The notes under the pieces were generated by a model that did not search any database, was not told the origin of the DNA, and saw only the letters and a list, made by a program, of their open reading frames with translations. 64,000 nt of DNA from VKMB-3413 sp041027365 (GTDB lineage Bacteria > Pseudomonadota > Alphaproteobacteria > Rhizobiales > Rhizobiaceae). Shown here one piece after another: positions 39,086 to 47,924 of the stretch. The stretch spans positions 448,496 to 512,495 of the forward strand of contig NZ_JBFTEH010000003.1 of assembly GCF_041027365.1 (NCBI RefSeq). Reading direction: 5' to 3'. Positions within the stretch are counted from its first letter, which is position 1; each line of letters begins with the position of its first letter. A program made the position numbers and the translations under genes.

Positions 39086-39949
39086 TCAGGCGGCGATCAC
39101 CGTGGCAAAGTCGCGATAGGTATGGAGCGGGCGGCCGAGCATCGTCGTCAGCCGCTCGACGTCGCCCTCTTCCGGCACCATGCCGTAGGAGACGAAACGT
39201 TCGGCCATGACGCGCATGTCCAGCGCCATCCAGCCCGGCATCGCCTGCCTGAGGTTCTGCTCGAACCCGGCGAAATCCTCGCCCGGATAGGCGATCTCGC
39301 GGCCGAGCACCTCGCTCCAGATCGCCGCAACGGCGGGTCCGGTCAGTGTCTCGGGGCCGACGAGGTTGATGCGGTTGGTCGGCAGCGGCGTCGGCGACTG
39401 CTCGCGGCGGACGAGCTCGATCGCGGCAACCTCGCCGACGTCGCGCGCGTCGACCATGGCGAGCCCCTTGGTGCCGATCGGCATCGGGTAGATGCCATAG
39501 CCGGTGACCACGTCTTTGATCGTCACTTCGTTGTCGATGTAATAGGCCGGCCTGAGGATGGTGGCGTTCATCCCCATCGCCTCGATCATCCGCTCGACGC
39601 CGAACTTGCCGGCGAAATGCGGCACGTTCACATAGACGTCGCTGTGGATCACCGAGAGATAAACGATGCGCTCGATGCCGGCTTCGCGGGCAAGATTGAG
39701 CGCGATCAGCGCCTGGGTGAATTCGTCGGCGACCACCGCGTTCAAAAGGAACAGGGAGGAGACGCCCGAGAAGGCATGGCGCAGGGAATCGACGTCGAGC
39801 AGGTCGCCCTTCACGACCTCGACGCCGGCCGGAAAGTCGGCCTTCGACGGATCGCGAACGAGAACGCGCACGTCGGCACCGCGCTTGACGAGTTGATCGA
39901 CGACGTTGCCGCCGACATTGCCGGTGGCGCCTGTCACCAGAATGGTCAT
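39086..39949 (-). CDS. NmrA family NAD(P)-binding protein
   Basis: A 287-residue NmrA/QOR2-type reductase: MTILVTGATGNVGGNVVDQL is the Rossmann start, with LVRDPSKADFPAGVEVVKGD and VDARDVGEVAAIEL later. Typical substrates are quinones, or the protein is a redox sensor. The start follows CGGAG. It is divergent from a LysR gene with 95 bp between. Confidence 0.88.
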   Translation of the reverse strand: MTILVTGATGNVGGNVVDQLVKRGADVRVLVRDPSKADFPAGVEVVKGDLLDVDSLRHAFSGVSSLFLLNAVVADEFTQALIALNLAREAGIERIVYLSVIHSDVYVNVPHFAGKFGVERMIEAMGMNATILRPAYYIDNEVTIKDVVTGYGIYPMPIGTKGLAMVDARDVGEVAAIELVRREQSPTPLPTNRINLVGPETLTGPAVAAIWSEVLGREIAYPGEDFAGFEQNLRQAMPGWMALDMRVMAERFVSYGMVPEEGDVERLTTMLGRPLHTYRDFATVIAA

Positions 39950-40044
39950 AGGAGAAACTCCGTTTTGGTGTTTGAAGACAGTTGCAAGATCGGTGATCCG
40001 CATTCATTCCGATAGACGACGAATTTGGACTTGCCGTCTCACAG

Positions 40045-40947
40045 GTGGAACAGATGGATCTCCTCGCCCTCGCCGATTTTAACCTCGTCGCCCGGCACGA
40101 AGGCTTCGGCCGGGCCGCACGGGCGAGCGGCCGCCCCAAGGCGACGCTGTCGCGCCGGGTCGCGGAACTGGAGGCAAGCCTCGATCTGCGCCTGTTCGAG
40201 CGCGGCGGCCGCGCCCTGAAGCTGACCGAAGAGGGCCGCGCGCTCTATGAGCGAACGGCCGCGCTGCTCACCGACCTCGAAGAAACGACGTCCGCCATCG
40301 CGTCGGGCGGCCACACCCCGCGCGGCCGCCTGCGGGTCAGCGCGCCGCTTCTCTTCTCGCAGACCGCGATGGGGAAGCTCGCGGCGGATTTTGCTTTGAA
40401 GCATCCCGAAGTCCGGCTCGATGTCACGACGGAGGACCGCGCCGTCGACATGGTGGAGGAAGCCTACGATCTGGTGATCCGGGTGAACCCGAACCGCGAC
40501 GAGAGCCTCGTTGGACGGGCCTTCCTGCGGGATCGTCTCGTGGTCGTCGCGAGCCCGGCGGTCGACCCTCCGGCCGACGGATCGCTCACTCCGGCGGTCG
40601 TGCGCGGCAGGATCGAACCGGCGGCAGCCTGGACGGTGACCACGCCAACGGGAACGTCCACCTTTGCTGTCCGGCCCTGCCTCAGCCTCGCCTCGCTCCT
40701 CATGGTGCGCGATGCCGTGCGGTTGGGGGTCGGCGTCGCCCGGCTGCCGATCTCGCTGGTCAGCCACGATATCGCGACCGGGACGCTCACCCATTGGGGC
40801 GACGTCGAGGGATCGGAGATCGCCCTCTGGGCGCTCTATCCCAGCCGCCGGCTGCTGAGTGCCCGCGTCTCCGCCTTCCTCGACCATCTGCGGGACGCCT
40901 TTCCGAACGGGACGCCCGACGAGCTTGCCCGGTACGTCGGGGCCTGA
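40045..40947 (+). CDS. LysR family transcriptional regulator
   Basis: A 300-residue LTTR: ALADFNLVARHEGFGRAARA, then SGRPKATLSRRVAELEASLD is the winged helix; GRLRVSAPLLFSQTAMGKL begins the effector domain. Divergent from the NmrA-family gene, its probable target. The start region has an ATG two codons later as an alternative. Confidence 0.9.
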   Translation: MEQMDLLALADFNLVARHEGFGRAARASGRPKATLSRRVAELEASLDLRLFERGGRALKLTEEGRALYERTAALLTDLEETTSAIASGGHTPRGRLRVSAPLLFSQTAMGKLAADFALKHPEVRLDVTTEDRAVDMVEEAYDLVIRVNPNRDESLVGRAFLRDRLVVVASPAVDPPADGSLTPAVVRGRIEPAAAWTVTTPTGTSTFAVRPCLSLASLLMVRDAVRLGVGVARLPISLVSHDIATGTLTHWGDVEGSEIALWALYPSRRLLSARVSAFLDHLRDAFPNGTPDELARYVGA

Positions 40948-40970
40948 AGGTGAGGCGGTCTGTCCGTCGG

Positions 40971-41594
40971 CTACACCAAGACGTGCTCCAGGAGGCCGGC
41001 CCACGCGGACGCGAGGAGCGCCACGCCGAGGATGAGGTTGAAGGCTCTGGCGCTCCTCGCCGACTGCATTCGTCCCGCAGCGCGCGATCCGAGCACCGCC
41101 CAGATCGCCAGGCACGGCGCCGAGACCATGAGGAAGACGGCCGAAAGCAATGCGTAACGGGGCAGATCCGCGTTCGCGCCGGCAAAGACGCTGACCACGG
41201 CGAGAGCCATGCTCCAGGATTTGGGGTTGGCGACCTGCAGCGTCGCCGCCGCCCATCCGCCAGTCGGCTTGTCGGCGGCGGCGCGGACATCAGCGGGCGG
41301 CTTCGAAGCGATCTGCCAGGCGAGATAGCTCAGCCAAAGCGCCCCTGCCCACGCCATCACCGTCCGGATGTGCGGATGTGCGGCCAACCATTCGCCCGTG
41401 CCGAATCCGACGAGCAGGACCAAAGCCGCCGACCCCGCGCATGCCCCGCAGACTATCGGAAGCGCCGCGGCAAAGCCATAACGGGCGCTGTTGCCGAGAA
41501 TGAGGAGGTTGGACGGGCCAGGCGTGATCGACGCGACGAAGGCAAAGCTCACGAAGGGCAGCATTTGGGTGACGCCGACGGAGGTGTTGCTCAT
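40971..41594 (-). CDS. LysE/RhtB family amino acid exporter
   Basis: A 207-residue, six-helix translocator. The family start is SFAFVASITPGPSNLLILGN, with a G-rich second segment (FAAALPIVCGACAGSAALVL) and LQVANPKSWSMALAVVSVF. It probably exports an amino acid or threonine/homoserine analogue. ATG overlaps the stop of the DUF2000 gene (ATGA). The nearby Lrp/AsnC regulator, divergent from DUF2000, fits an amino-acid-responsive operon. Confidence 0.9.
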   Translation of the reverse strand: MSNTSVGVTQMLPFVSFAFVASITPGPSNLLILGNSARYGFAAALPIVCGACAGSAALVLLVGFGTGEWLAAHPHIRTVMAWAGALWLSYLAWQIASKPPADVRAAADKPTGGWAAATLQVANPKSWSMALAVVSVFAGANADLPRYALLSAVFLMVSAPCLAIWAVLGSRAAGRMQSARSARAFNLILGVALLASAWAGLLEHVLV

Positions 41595-41998
41595 GGGTGC
41601 AGCTTCGCCCCCTTGATCGCCTTGTCGACATCCTTCTTCGGGCCGCGGATCGCGATGCCGACGAGATCGGGAGCATCGGCCGGCTCCGCTTTGAACGCCT
41701 CGCGGTTCGCCGCATCGTGGCCGGTCGAGAACATCGCCCGGACATAGGCGGCAGTGACAAGGCCCTTCTCGCCGGAGATGCGATGCGCGCGCTTCAGCTC
41801 GCTTTCGCCGGCGGCGAAGATCAGCATCGGCTGCCCGAGAAGCCTGGCAAACTCGCGACCCGCCGCGTCCTCGTAGGGCTCGCCCATGGCTTCCGGCGCC
41901 TCCGCGGCAATGCCGGTGGCGAGAAAGGCAGTGACGTTCAGCTTCTGCCAGATCGCGAGATCGTCGAACACCAGAATAGCGACCTTCGTATCGAACAT
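41591..41998 (-). CDS. DUF2000 family protein
   Basis: A 135-residue DUF2000 protein: MFDTKVAILVFDDLAIWQKLN, NVTAFLATGIAAEAPEAMG, YVRAMFSTGHDAANREAF. The fold is related to peptidyl-tRNA hydrolase 2-like or NrdI-like small domains; function unknown. It is the first gene of the DUF2000-lysE pair and is often linked to LysE exporters and Lrp regulators in proteobacteria. Confidence 0.87.
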   Translation of the reverse strand: MFDTKVAILVFDDLAIWQKLNVTAFLATGIAAEAPEAMGEPYEDAAGREFARLLGQPMLIFAAGESELKRAHRISGEKGLVTAAYVRAMFSTGHDAANREAFKAEPADAPDLVGIAIRGPKKDVDKAIKGAKLHP

Positions 41999-42031
41999 GC
42001 CTGATTTCCTTCGGTCATCGTCGACAACCTT

Positions 42032-42077
42032 TTGTATTCCGTAAGATAGAAGCTCTATAATTCCGAACGATATTCGG
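42032..42077 (+). promoter_or_regulatory. Promoter and inverted repeat upstream of the Lrp-type gene
   Basis: TTGTAT (42032-42037), an 18-nt spacer and a perfect TATAAT (42056-42061) form a sigma70-type promoter for the Lrp gene. Just downstream CCGAA-N5-TTCGG (42063-42077) is a perfect inverted repeat, a good place for autoregulation. Related ATTCCG words recur at 42037 and 42060. Confidence 0.6.
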
Positions 42078-42096
42078 TTCAAAGGCCTTTCACGTC

Positions 42097-42597
42097 ATGT
42101 CGGAAAATACGAATCCCATTCGGCCGAGGCTCGCACCGCCGGCCCGCTTGGACGACCGCGACCGAACGCTGTTAGGTCTTCTTGCCGAGGACGCCTCCCG
42201 CAGCTACGCCGAACTCGGCAAGCTGCTCAACCTGTCCGCCCCGGCCGTTCATGAGCGGGTCAAGCGCTTGCGGCAGGATGGGGTGATCAAGGCGAATGTC
42301 GCCTCGCTCGACGGCGCCAAGCTCGGCCGCCCGCTCCTCACCTTCGTCCATGTCGACACGACGAGCTGGGCGGTGACGCGTCACCTCCTGGCGCTGAAGG
42401 AGCTTCCCGAGGTGGAGGAGATCCACACGGTCACGGGCGAGAGCGCCATGCTCCTGAAGGTCCGAACACGCGACACGCAGGCGCTGGAAGACCTGCTCGA
42501 ACGCATCCATTCGATCGAGGGCTTCACGGGCACCCGCAGCTACATCGCCTTGTCCACCTATCTCGAACGCGGGCCGAGCCCGGTCGCGACGGAATAG
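42097..42597 (+). CDS. Lrp/AsnC family transcriptional regulator
   Basis: A 166-residue feast/famine regulator. The N-terminal HTH is DDRDRTLLGLLAEDASRSYA followed by ELGKLLNLSAPAVHERVKRL. The C-terminal RAM domain (LPEVEEIHTVTGESAMLLKV) binds amino acids. Divergent from DUF2000-lysE with 98 bp between, so it probably controls an amino-acid exporter. Confidence 0.92.
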   Translation: MSENTNPIRPRLAPPARLDDRDRTLLGLLAEDASRSYAELGKLLNLSAPAVHERVKRLRQDGVIKANVASLDGAKLGRPLLTFVHVDTTSWAVTRHLLALKELPEVEEIHTVTGESAMLLKVRTRDTQALEDLLERIHSIEGFTGTRSYIALSTYLERGPSPVATE

Positions 42598-43151
42598 GAG
42601 AGGGACGGGATCTTTGCCCCCCTCTCGAGACTGGCCCGGCTCTCCGGACGGCCGTTTTGCGCGCGCGTCCGCACCACCAGCTCGCTTCATCGCCGGTCTC
42701 ATCGAGCCATGATCGCTCTTTCGGCACGCGGTTTACCCGACTATATCAGCGCACTTTCAAGTGCGTTCTTGTAACCAGGTTTCCCTTGTATATCTTCGCG
42801 GTCGTTCCAAACGAGGCACTGGCTCTGATGACCGCACCCGATATCCTGTTTCGCCTGTTCCGTTTCGGCGCCCAAGAGTCGGCGAACCCCATCGTCATCG
42901 CCGCCTGACCCGCATCGGCGCGCCGAGGTCATTCCGGGCGCGGCGCGGGCTGACGACCCGCAGCAGGCTTAGGCGTCGTCGGCCTCATCACCCCGTCAGC
43001 CTGTCCAGCCTCGGCGAAGGAACGCAATCGGTCGATCGACTCGGGCGTCCGGCCGCTCATCCCAGACGAGGAGATGGTCGCGCCCGTGGCAAGTCTCTCA
43101 GGCTGATCCTCCAACCACCGCAACCCACTCAACCAAGTCAGGAGCTTTTTT
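42598..43151. other. Gap between the Lrp and EthD genes
   Basis: About 550 bases. Near 42632-42656 a GGCC-based hairpin followed by TTTT may end the Lrp transcript. Short frames on both strands (for example 42929-43240 minus) show no family likeness. The AGGAG and poly-T just before 43152 belong to the EthD gene. I see nothing else convincing. Confidence 0.4.
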
Positions 43152-43835
43152 GTGATCCGCTTCTTTGCCCTCCTCCCTCGCCGACCCGACATCGACCGCC
43201 AGCGCTTCCATGACCATTGGCGACACCCGCACGGCACCATGGGCCGTCAGATCCCGGGCATGCTCACATATGTCCAGGGGCACCAGTTCGACACCGACCG
43301 CCTCGGCCCGGGTCAGGACAATTACGATGGTGTTGCCATGCCATCGTTCGATTCCCCGAAAGACGCCGCCGCACTGGTCGACGAGCCCTTATTCGTCGAG
43401 AATATCCGCCCCGACGAGCCATTGTTCCAGGACCTGCCAAATGTCATCTTCTTCATTACCGAGGAAGATGTAATCGTCTCGCGGCCCCCCATCGGAGCCG
43501 TATCCGCCGTTGATCGGCAGTGGGACGTGCTGGAGCGACCGACCAGCATCCATCTCCTGCAGTTCGTCCACCTCGACGGCAATCCCGACTGGGTGGGCAC
43601 GGACGACGCCGAACTCGGCTTGCGGATCGGTGCGCTGCGTCATGCGGTGAACCGGCCGAGCGCGGAGGTGCATAGCGACGGCGCACCGTTCCTCGGCGCC
43701 CGCCAGTTGTGGTGGCCCACCCTTACGGCGTTCCAGGACGGGGTGGACGCCGATCGAGCAGCCTTCGACCAGCTTCTCGGCCAAGCCGGTCATGCCGTCA
43801 CGATGCTGGCGGTCTCGGAGCGGTTCCTGCGCTGA
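43152..43835 (+). CDS. EthD domain-containing protein
   Basis: A 227-residue protein with an N-terminal EthD dimeric ferredoxin-like domain: IRFFALLPRRPDIDRQRFHD then HWRHPHGTMGRQIPGM. The second half (HLLQFVHLDGNPDWVG onward) looks like a second, diverged copy. EthD proteins assist alkyl-ether or ring degradation or act as small isomerases. The start is GTG with AGGAG 9 nt upstream. Single gene, no partner P450 is adjacent. Confidence 0.78.
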   Translation: MIRFFALLPRRPDIDRQRFHDHWRHPHGTMGRQIPGMLTYVQGHQFDTDRLGPGQDNYDGVAMPSFDSPKDAAALVDEPLFVENIRPDEPLFQDLPNVIFFITEEDVIVSRPPIGAVSAVDRQWDVLERPTSIHLLQFVHLDGNPDWVGTDDAELGLRIGALRHAVNRPSAEVHSDGAPFLGARQLWWPTLTAFQDGVDADRAAFDQLLGQAGHAVTMLAVSERFLR

Positions 43836-44002
43836 GCCGGGGCGTCCAATCTGCAGAATGATCAGGGCGCGGCCACTTTTCCTCCGCTTGAAAGGACGGG
43901 CGGCGGAGAGTGGCCGTCGCGCTCTGGTGAGCGACTCGGCTTGGGCCCGACGGTCCGGTCCGACCCGGCCGGATCCCGACTTTTCCACGAGAAGGCATCG
44001 TC

Positions 44003-44416
44003 ATGATCCTCAAGACCTATACCCGCATGTTCACGACGGATCTCAAATCCACTGTCGCAACGCTCAAGGCGGTCCATGGCACGGAGCCGCATCTTTGGCT
44101 CGACTACGATCCGTTGACCCTCGTCGGAATCGGCGACGTGCTCGTGATTGGTGGAACGGACGAAGTGCTGGCGCCGATTCGCGGCACCTTCGGCCCCTGG
44201 ATTGTCGAGGATATCGATGACGCCAAGGCCAAGCTTCTTGCCAACGGCGCATCCGTTTTGCGCGACATCCACGCGATCCCAACCGGCCGCATGATGTATC
44301 TGAAGCATGCGGACGGCAGCGTCGTCGAGTATGTCGAGTGGACGCCCGAGCTGGTGGAGCGGCACATCCTCGCACCGCTCCGCGCTGGCAAACCGCCTTC
44401 GCAGATCGAACCCTGA
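44003..44416 (+). CDS. VOC family (glyoxalase/bleomycin-resistance-like) protein
   Basis: A 137-residue vicinal-oxygen-chelate protein: MILKTYTRMFTTDLKSTVAT, LVIGGTDEVLAPIRGTFGPW, and HADGSVVEYVEWTPE, where the Glu is a typical metal ligand. It is half a VOC dimer. Substrate unknown. No operon partner: the next gene converges on it. Confidence 0.75.
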   Translation: MILKTYTRMFTTDLKSTVATLKAVHGTEPHLWLDYDPLTLVGIGDVLVIGGTDEVLAPIRGTFGPWIVEDIDDAKAKLLANGASVLRDIHAIPTGRMMYLKHADGSVVEYVEWTPELVERHILAPLRAGKPPSQIEP

Positions 44417-44635
44417 GCGGCGACGCCGGGCTGTTTGACCGGCATCGCAAGCCCCATCGCGTGCCGCGAGATCACTGCTTTGTCACAGACCGTCGCCGAC
44501 GGTCTGACAGGGATCGAGGCGCTCGACGAGCGGCGCCCCGACTTCCGAGCGGTCCCCACGCCATCTCCAGGCCGAGGAGACCGACCGCCTGCCAGGGCCG
44601 CGCCGTGGCAGGCGGGAGGCGGCTGGCGGGAAAGC

Positions 44636-45361
44636 TCAGACCTGCGCCATGCCGCCGTCGATCGGCAGCTCGGCTCCGGTGATGAAGCTCGCTTCCTCGC
44701 TGGCAAGGAACAGCGCGGCCGAGGCGACTTCATCGGCACGGCCCATCCGGCCGAGCGGGATTAGCGTCTTCAGCGCCTCGCGTACCTCTTCGGACGCGCC
44801 CGCCATCATGGCGGTATCGGTCGGTCCCGGCGCGACGACATTGACGCGGATGCGGCGCGGCGCCAGCTCGTTGGCCCAGGTCCGCGCAAAGGAGCGCACG
44901 GCGGCCTTGGTCGCGCCATAGACGCCATAGCCCTTTGTGCCGATCACGCCGGCGATCGATCCGACCAGCACGATCGAGCCACCATCCGGCATGATCGCCG
45001 TCGCGGCCTTGGCGGCAAACAGCAGTGCTCGCACGTTGAGCCCGAAGGCCCGGTCGAAATGATCCTCGCCGATCCCGTCGAGGGTCGCGTACTCGGCGAT
45101 GCCGGCGCTGACGACGAGCATGTCCACCCGTCCGGCCTCGCTGCTCACCGCCTCGAAGAAGGCACCGAGCGCAGACACATCGGAAGCGTCCATCTGGCGC
45201 GAACGCAGCCTGCCGGCCCCGAACTCGACCTCTTTCTCTTCGCCGCGCCGGCTGGTCGCGTAGACCGTCGCCCCTTCTCTCGCGAAGCGCTCCGCGATCG
45301 CGCCGCCGATGCCGCCATGGCCGCCGACGACGACCGCGATCTTTCCTGAAATATTGCTCAT
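44636..45361 (-). CDS. SDR family oxidoreductase
   Basis: A 241-residue classical SDR. The cofactor motif is VVVGGHGGIGGAIAERFA, the structural NAG motif reads VVSAGIAEY, and the catalytic Ser-Tyr-Lys set is GSIAGVIGTKGYGVYGATKA. PGPTDTAMM and DGGMAQV end the substrate loop and C-terminus. It is divergent from an HxlR gene, its probable regulator. Confidence 0.92.
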   Translation of the reverse strand: MSNISGKIAVVVGGHGGIGGAIAERFAREGATVYATSRRGEEKEVEFGAGRLRSRQMDASDVSALGAFFEAVSSEAGRVDMLVVSAGIAEYATLDGIGEDHFDRAFGLNVRALLFAAKAATAIMPDGGSIVLVGSIAGVIGTKGYGVYGATKAAVRSFARTWANELAPRRIRVNVVAPGPTDTAMMAGASEEVREALKTLIPLGRMGRADEVASAALFLASEEASFITGAELPIDGGMAQV

Positions 45362-45457
45362 CTGTCCTCACAACGTTAGTGATGACAGACAGGTATCATT
45401 CCTATATCTAATCACAAGAACGCACCGCAAGGTGCCTTGATAGGAAGGCGTATACCG

Positions 45458-45850
45458 ATGTCCGAAAACGTGCTCGAACTACCGCTCGACGTCACCGCGA
45501 CGCGGCCTGTCCTCGAACATATCGCCAACAAGTGGACGGTGCTGATCCTCAGCGTTCTCTGCACGCAGCCGGCCAGGTTCAACGACCTCAGGCGCCGCCT
45601 CGACGGCATCACCCACAAGGCTCTGTCCGAGGCCTTGAAGCGCCTGGAGCGCAACGGCCTGATCAGTCGCAAGGTTTTGCCGACGCAGCCGATCGGCGTC
45701 GAGTACACGATCACCGATCTCGGCTGCTCGCTGCGCGAGCCCTTCGCCGCCCTCTACAATTGGTCGCTCGCCAACGGCTCGGCGATGGAAAAAGCGCAGC
45801 GTGTCTACGACACGACGAAAAGCAACGGAGGGTTCGATGAGAATATCTAG
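45458..45850 (+). CDS. HxlR family transcriptional regulator
   Basis: A 130-residue winged-helix HxlR protein: VLEHIANKWTVLILSVLCTQ, RFNDLRRRLDGITHKALSEALKRLER is split here as RFNDLRRRLDGITHKALSEA and LKRLERNGLISRKV, followed by VEYTITDLGCSL. AGGAAGG precedes the ATG at 45458; an upstream in-frame TTG is less likely. Divergent from an SDR gene with 96 bp between; such regulators often sense reactive electrophiles or quinones. Confidence 0.92.
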   Translation: MSENVLELPLDVTATRPVLEHIANKWTVLILSVLCTQPARFNDLRRRLDGITHKALSEALKRLERNGLISRKVLPTQPIGVEYTITDLGCSLREPFAALYNWSLANGSAMEKAQRVYDTTKSNGGFDENI

Positions 45851-46000
45851 CAACTGGGGGCACCTCCGCTTCCGAACCGGGGCGATTAACCACCGAGAAG
45901 TCTGAAGCAACGCGGACGGGAAGTTAGCGTTCGGTTGACGACCCCTCGCGGAATCCCAACGTGTCGCGCGCTGCGGTCGAAAGCGGCCGCTCAATCGGGA

Positions 46001-46606
46001 CTATTCGCGCAGAACAAACTCGATTGCCGATCCGGCCATCCGCGCACTTGCCAAAAGTTGATCGAGGCTATGTCCATTGCGCGCCTTGGAAGACAGGCCG
46101 AACATGGTTGTCGCCACGAAGTCCGTCACGCTCGCTGCGGCTTCCGGATGGCGCATGGCGACATAGTCGCGAATCTGCGTCTCCGCCGCGATGTTGTAGG
46201 CGAGAGCCGCGTCCCGCGCGCCCACGTCATTGCAACGTGTCCCTTCGACGACGAGACAACCGGCGGCCGCCGGGTTGGTGCCGTAGTGCCGGGCCGCCTC
46301 CTCGAGCAATATTGCCAAGCTCTCGGCCACGGAACGATCTTCTCTGAGGATGTCCGCATAGGGGATCGCTCCATCGACCGCGTACTGCTCGAGGACGCGG
46401 GCGTAGAGCCCCTGCTTGCTTCCGAAGGCTGCGTAGAAACTCGGCGGGTTGATCCCGAGCGCATCGGTCACATCCGACACGCTGACGGCGTCGTAGCCAC
46501 GGGCATGGAAGAGTTCACGTGCGACCGCGACAGCCTGCTCCGGATCGAACCGGCGGGGTCGACCGCGAACGCGAGACTTTTTTGTACTATCTGCTACAAA
46601 ATTCAT
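46001..46606 (-). CDS. TetR family transcriptional regulator
   Basis: A 201-residue TetR regulator. HTH: AVAVARELFHARGYDAVSVS then DVTDALGINPPSFYAAFGSK. The C-terminal ligand domain includes AAAGCLVVEGTRCND. Its own first codons contain an inverted repeat that may be its operator. Divergent from an SDR gene with 62 bp between. Confidence 0.93.
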   Translation of the reverse strand: MNFVADSTKKSRVRGRPRRFDPEQAVAVARELFHARGYDAVSVSDVTDALGINPPSFYAAFGSKQGLYARVLEQYAVDGAIPYADILREDRSVAESLAILLEEAARHYGTNPAAAGCLVVEGTRCNDVGARDAALAYNIAAETQIRDYVAMRHPEAAASVTDFVATTMFGLSSKARNGHSLDQLLASARMAGSAIEFVLRE

Positions 46607-46634
46607 TGACGACCTCCTGATCCAGAATTATGTA
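46580..46634 (+). promoter_or_regulatory. Inverted repeat and promoter in the tetR-SDR divergent region
   Basis: TTTTGTA (46580-46586) and TACAAAA (46595-46601) form a perfect 7-bp inverted repeat with an 8-nt spacer, lying inside codons 2-9 of tetR. Right next to it TTGACG (46606-46611), a 17-nt spacer and TATGTA (46629-46634) form a promoter toward the SDR gene. A TetR dimer at the repeat would abut the -35 element. Confidence 0.5.
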
Positions 46635-46668
46635 GCGCCTCCTAAATTAACGCGCAAGGATGCGACAC

Positions 46669-47382
46669 ATGACGACGTTTCAAGGCAAGGCGGTCCTGGT
46701 TCTCGGTGGAAGTCGGGGGATCGGCGCCGCCATCGTGCGACGCTTCGCGGCGGATGGCGCAACCGTCACCTTTACCTATGCCGGCTCGAAGAACGCGGCC
46801 GAGGCGCTGGCGGCGGAGACCGGCGGCAAGGCAATTCGGACCGACAGTGCCGACCGTGACGCCGTGATCGCAACCGTGCGCGAAAGCGGCCCGCTCGACG
46901 TTCTCGTCGTCAATTCCGGCTTCGCGATCTTCGGAGATGCGCTGGATCAGGACCCGGACGAGATCGACCGCCTGTTCAAGGTCAATGTCCATGCGCCCTA
47001 CCACGCCTCGGTCGAGGCGGCTCGGCGCATGCCGGAGGGCGGACGGATCATCGTGATCGGCTCGGTGAACGGCGACCGCATGCCTGTGCCCGGGATGGCG
47101 TCCTATGCGTTGAGCAAGTCCGCCCTTCAGGGTCTGGCTCGGGGACTGTCCCGGGATTTCGGGCCGCGCGGCATCACCATCAATGTCGTCCAGCCAGGGC
47201 CGATCGACACCGACGCCAATCCGGCGGACGGACCGATGCGCGATCTTCTGCACGGCTTCATGGCCTTGAAGCGCCATGGCCGGCCCGAAGAGGTAGCCGC
47301 GATGGTGGCTTGGCTCGCCGGTCCTGAGGCAGGCTTTGTGACCGGAGCCATGCACACGATCGACGGCGCCTTCGGCGCTTAG
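46669..47382 (+). CDS. SDR family oxidoreductase
   Basis: A 237-residue classical SDR: VLVLGGSRGIGAAIVRRFAA cofactor motif, VNSGFAIFG, catalytic GSVNGDRMPVPGMASYALSKS (Ser, Tyr, Lys; shown across 21 residues, key residues Ser-Tyr-Lys), and C-terminal HTIDGAFGA. Start taken at MTTFQG; an upstream ATG at 46660 is in frame. Probable target of the divergent TetR regulator. Confidence 0.9.
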   Translation: MTTFQGKAVLVLGGSRGIGAAIVRRFAADGATVTFTYAGSKNAAEALAAETGGKAIRTDSADRDAVIATVRESGPLDVLVVNSGFAIFGDALDQDPDEIDRLFKVNVHAPYHASVEAARRMPEGGRIIVIGSVNGDRMPVPGMASYALSKSALQGLARGLSRDFGPRGITINVVQPGPIDTDANPADGPMRDLLHGFMALKRHGRPEEVAAMVAWLAGPEAGFVTGAMHTIDGAFGA

Positions 47383-47924
47383 CAGCCTTGATTATTGGAC
47401 GAGGGAAACGGTCCGCTCCCTGACCCAAATTGTGGGAAGCGGGCCGTCGGCGGAACACCCGACGTCGTCGTTCGCAGCGTGGTCAAGATGGGCCGAAACC
47501 GGACCGGCAGCTTGCGGGCAGATTAGGCTGGAAAGCCGACTTTCAGTTCGCGACCCAAGCTCGCCGTTGCGATGCGCATCGCTGTTTCTCGAAAGCGGAC
47601 GCTGAAGAGCCTTCAGGGGCATGTCGGACCATGTCGGAATCTACCGTCCGAGGGTTGGCCGGACGTGCCGACGAGGTCATCGCCCGCGAACTCGATGCGT
47701 CCCGGAGATGCGACTCATTGCCGAGACACTCATGGACCGGGAAGAGAACCATGAACCCGGCGTGTGCGAAGACTTCAATAAGCCGGCTTGACCGACGCGA
47801 CTATAGAGAATTCTTCAGGGCAGACCATCGATCTTGGTTCCAACGCCCCTTGCGCCGCCGAGCGTCACCCTCTTCACCCGACGAACACGCTGTGCCATGA
47901 GAAGTAGTCGAACAGGATAAGCTT
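47383..47924. other. Gap before the HEPN pair
   Basis: About 540 bases with no supported gene. Near 47409-47446 GGTCCGCT and an AGCGGGCC-like arm flank CCC-N7-GGG, a possible terminator for the SDR gene without a T-tract. The rest has short frames only. AGGATAAG at 47914 belongs to the next gene. This is the junction into the defence-like cluster. Confidence 0.4.

Noticed and set aside
42929..43240. 103-codon minus-strand frame in the gap before the EthD gene
   Set aside because: No family likeness, no ribosome binding site, overlaps the EthD start antisense.
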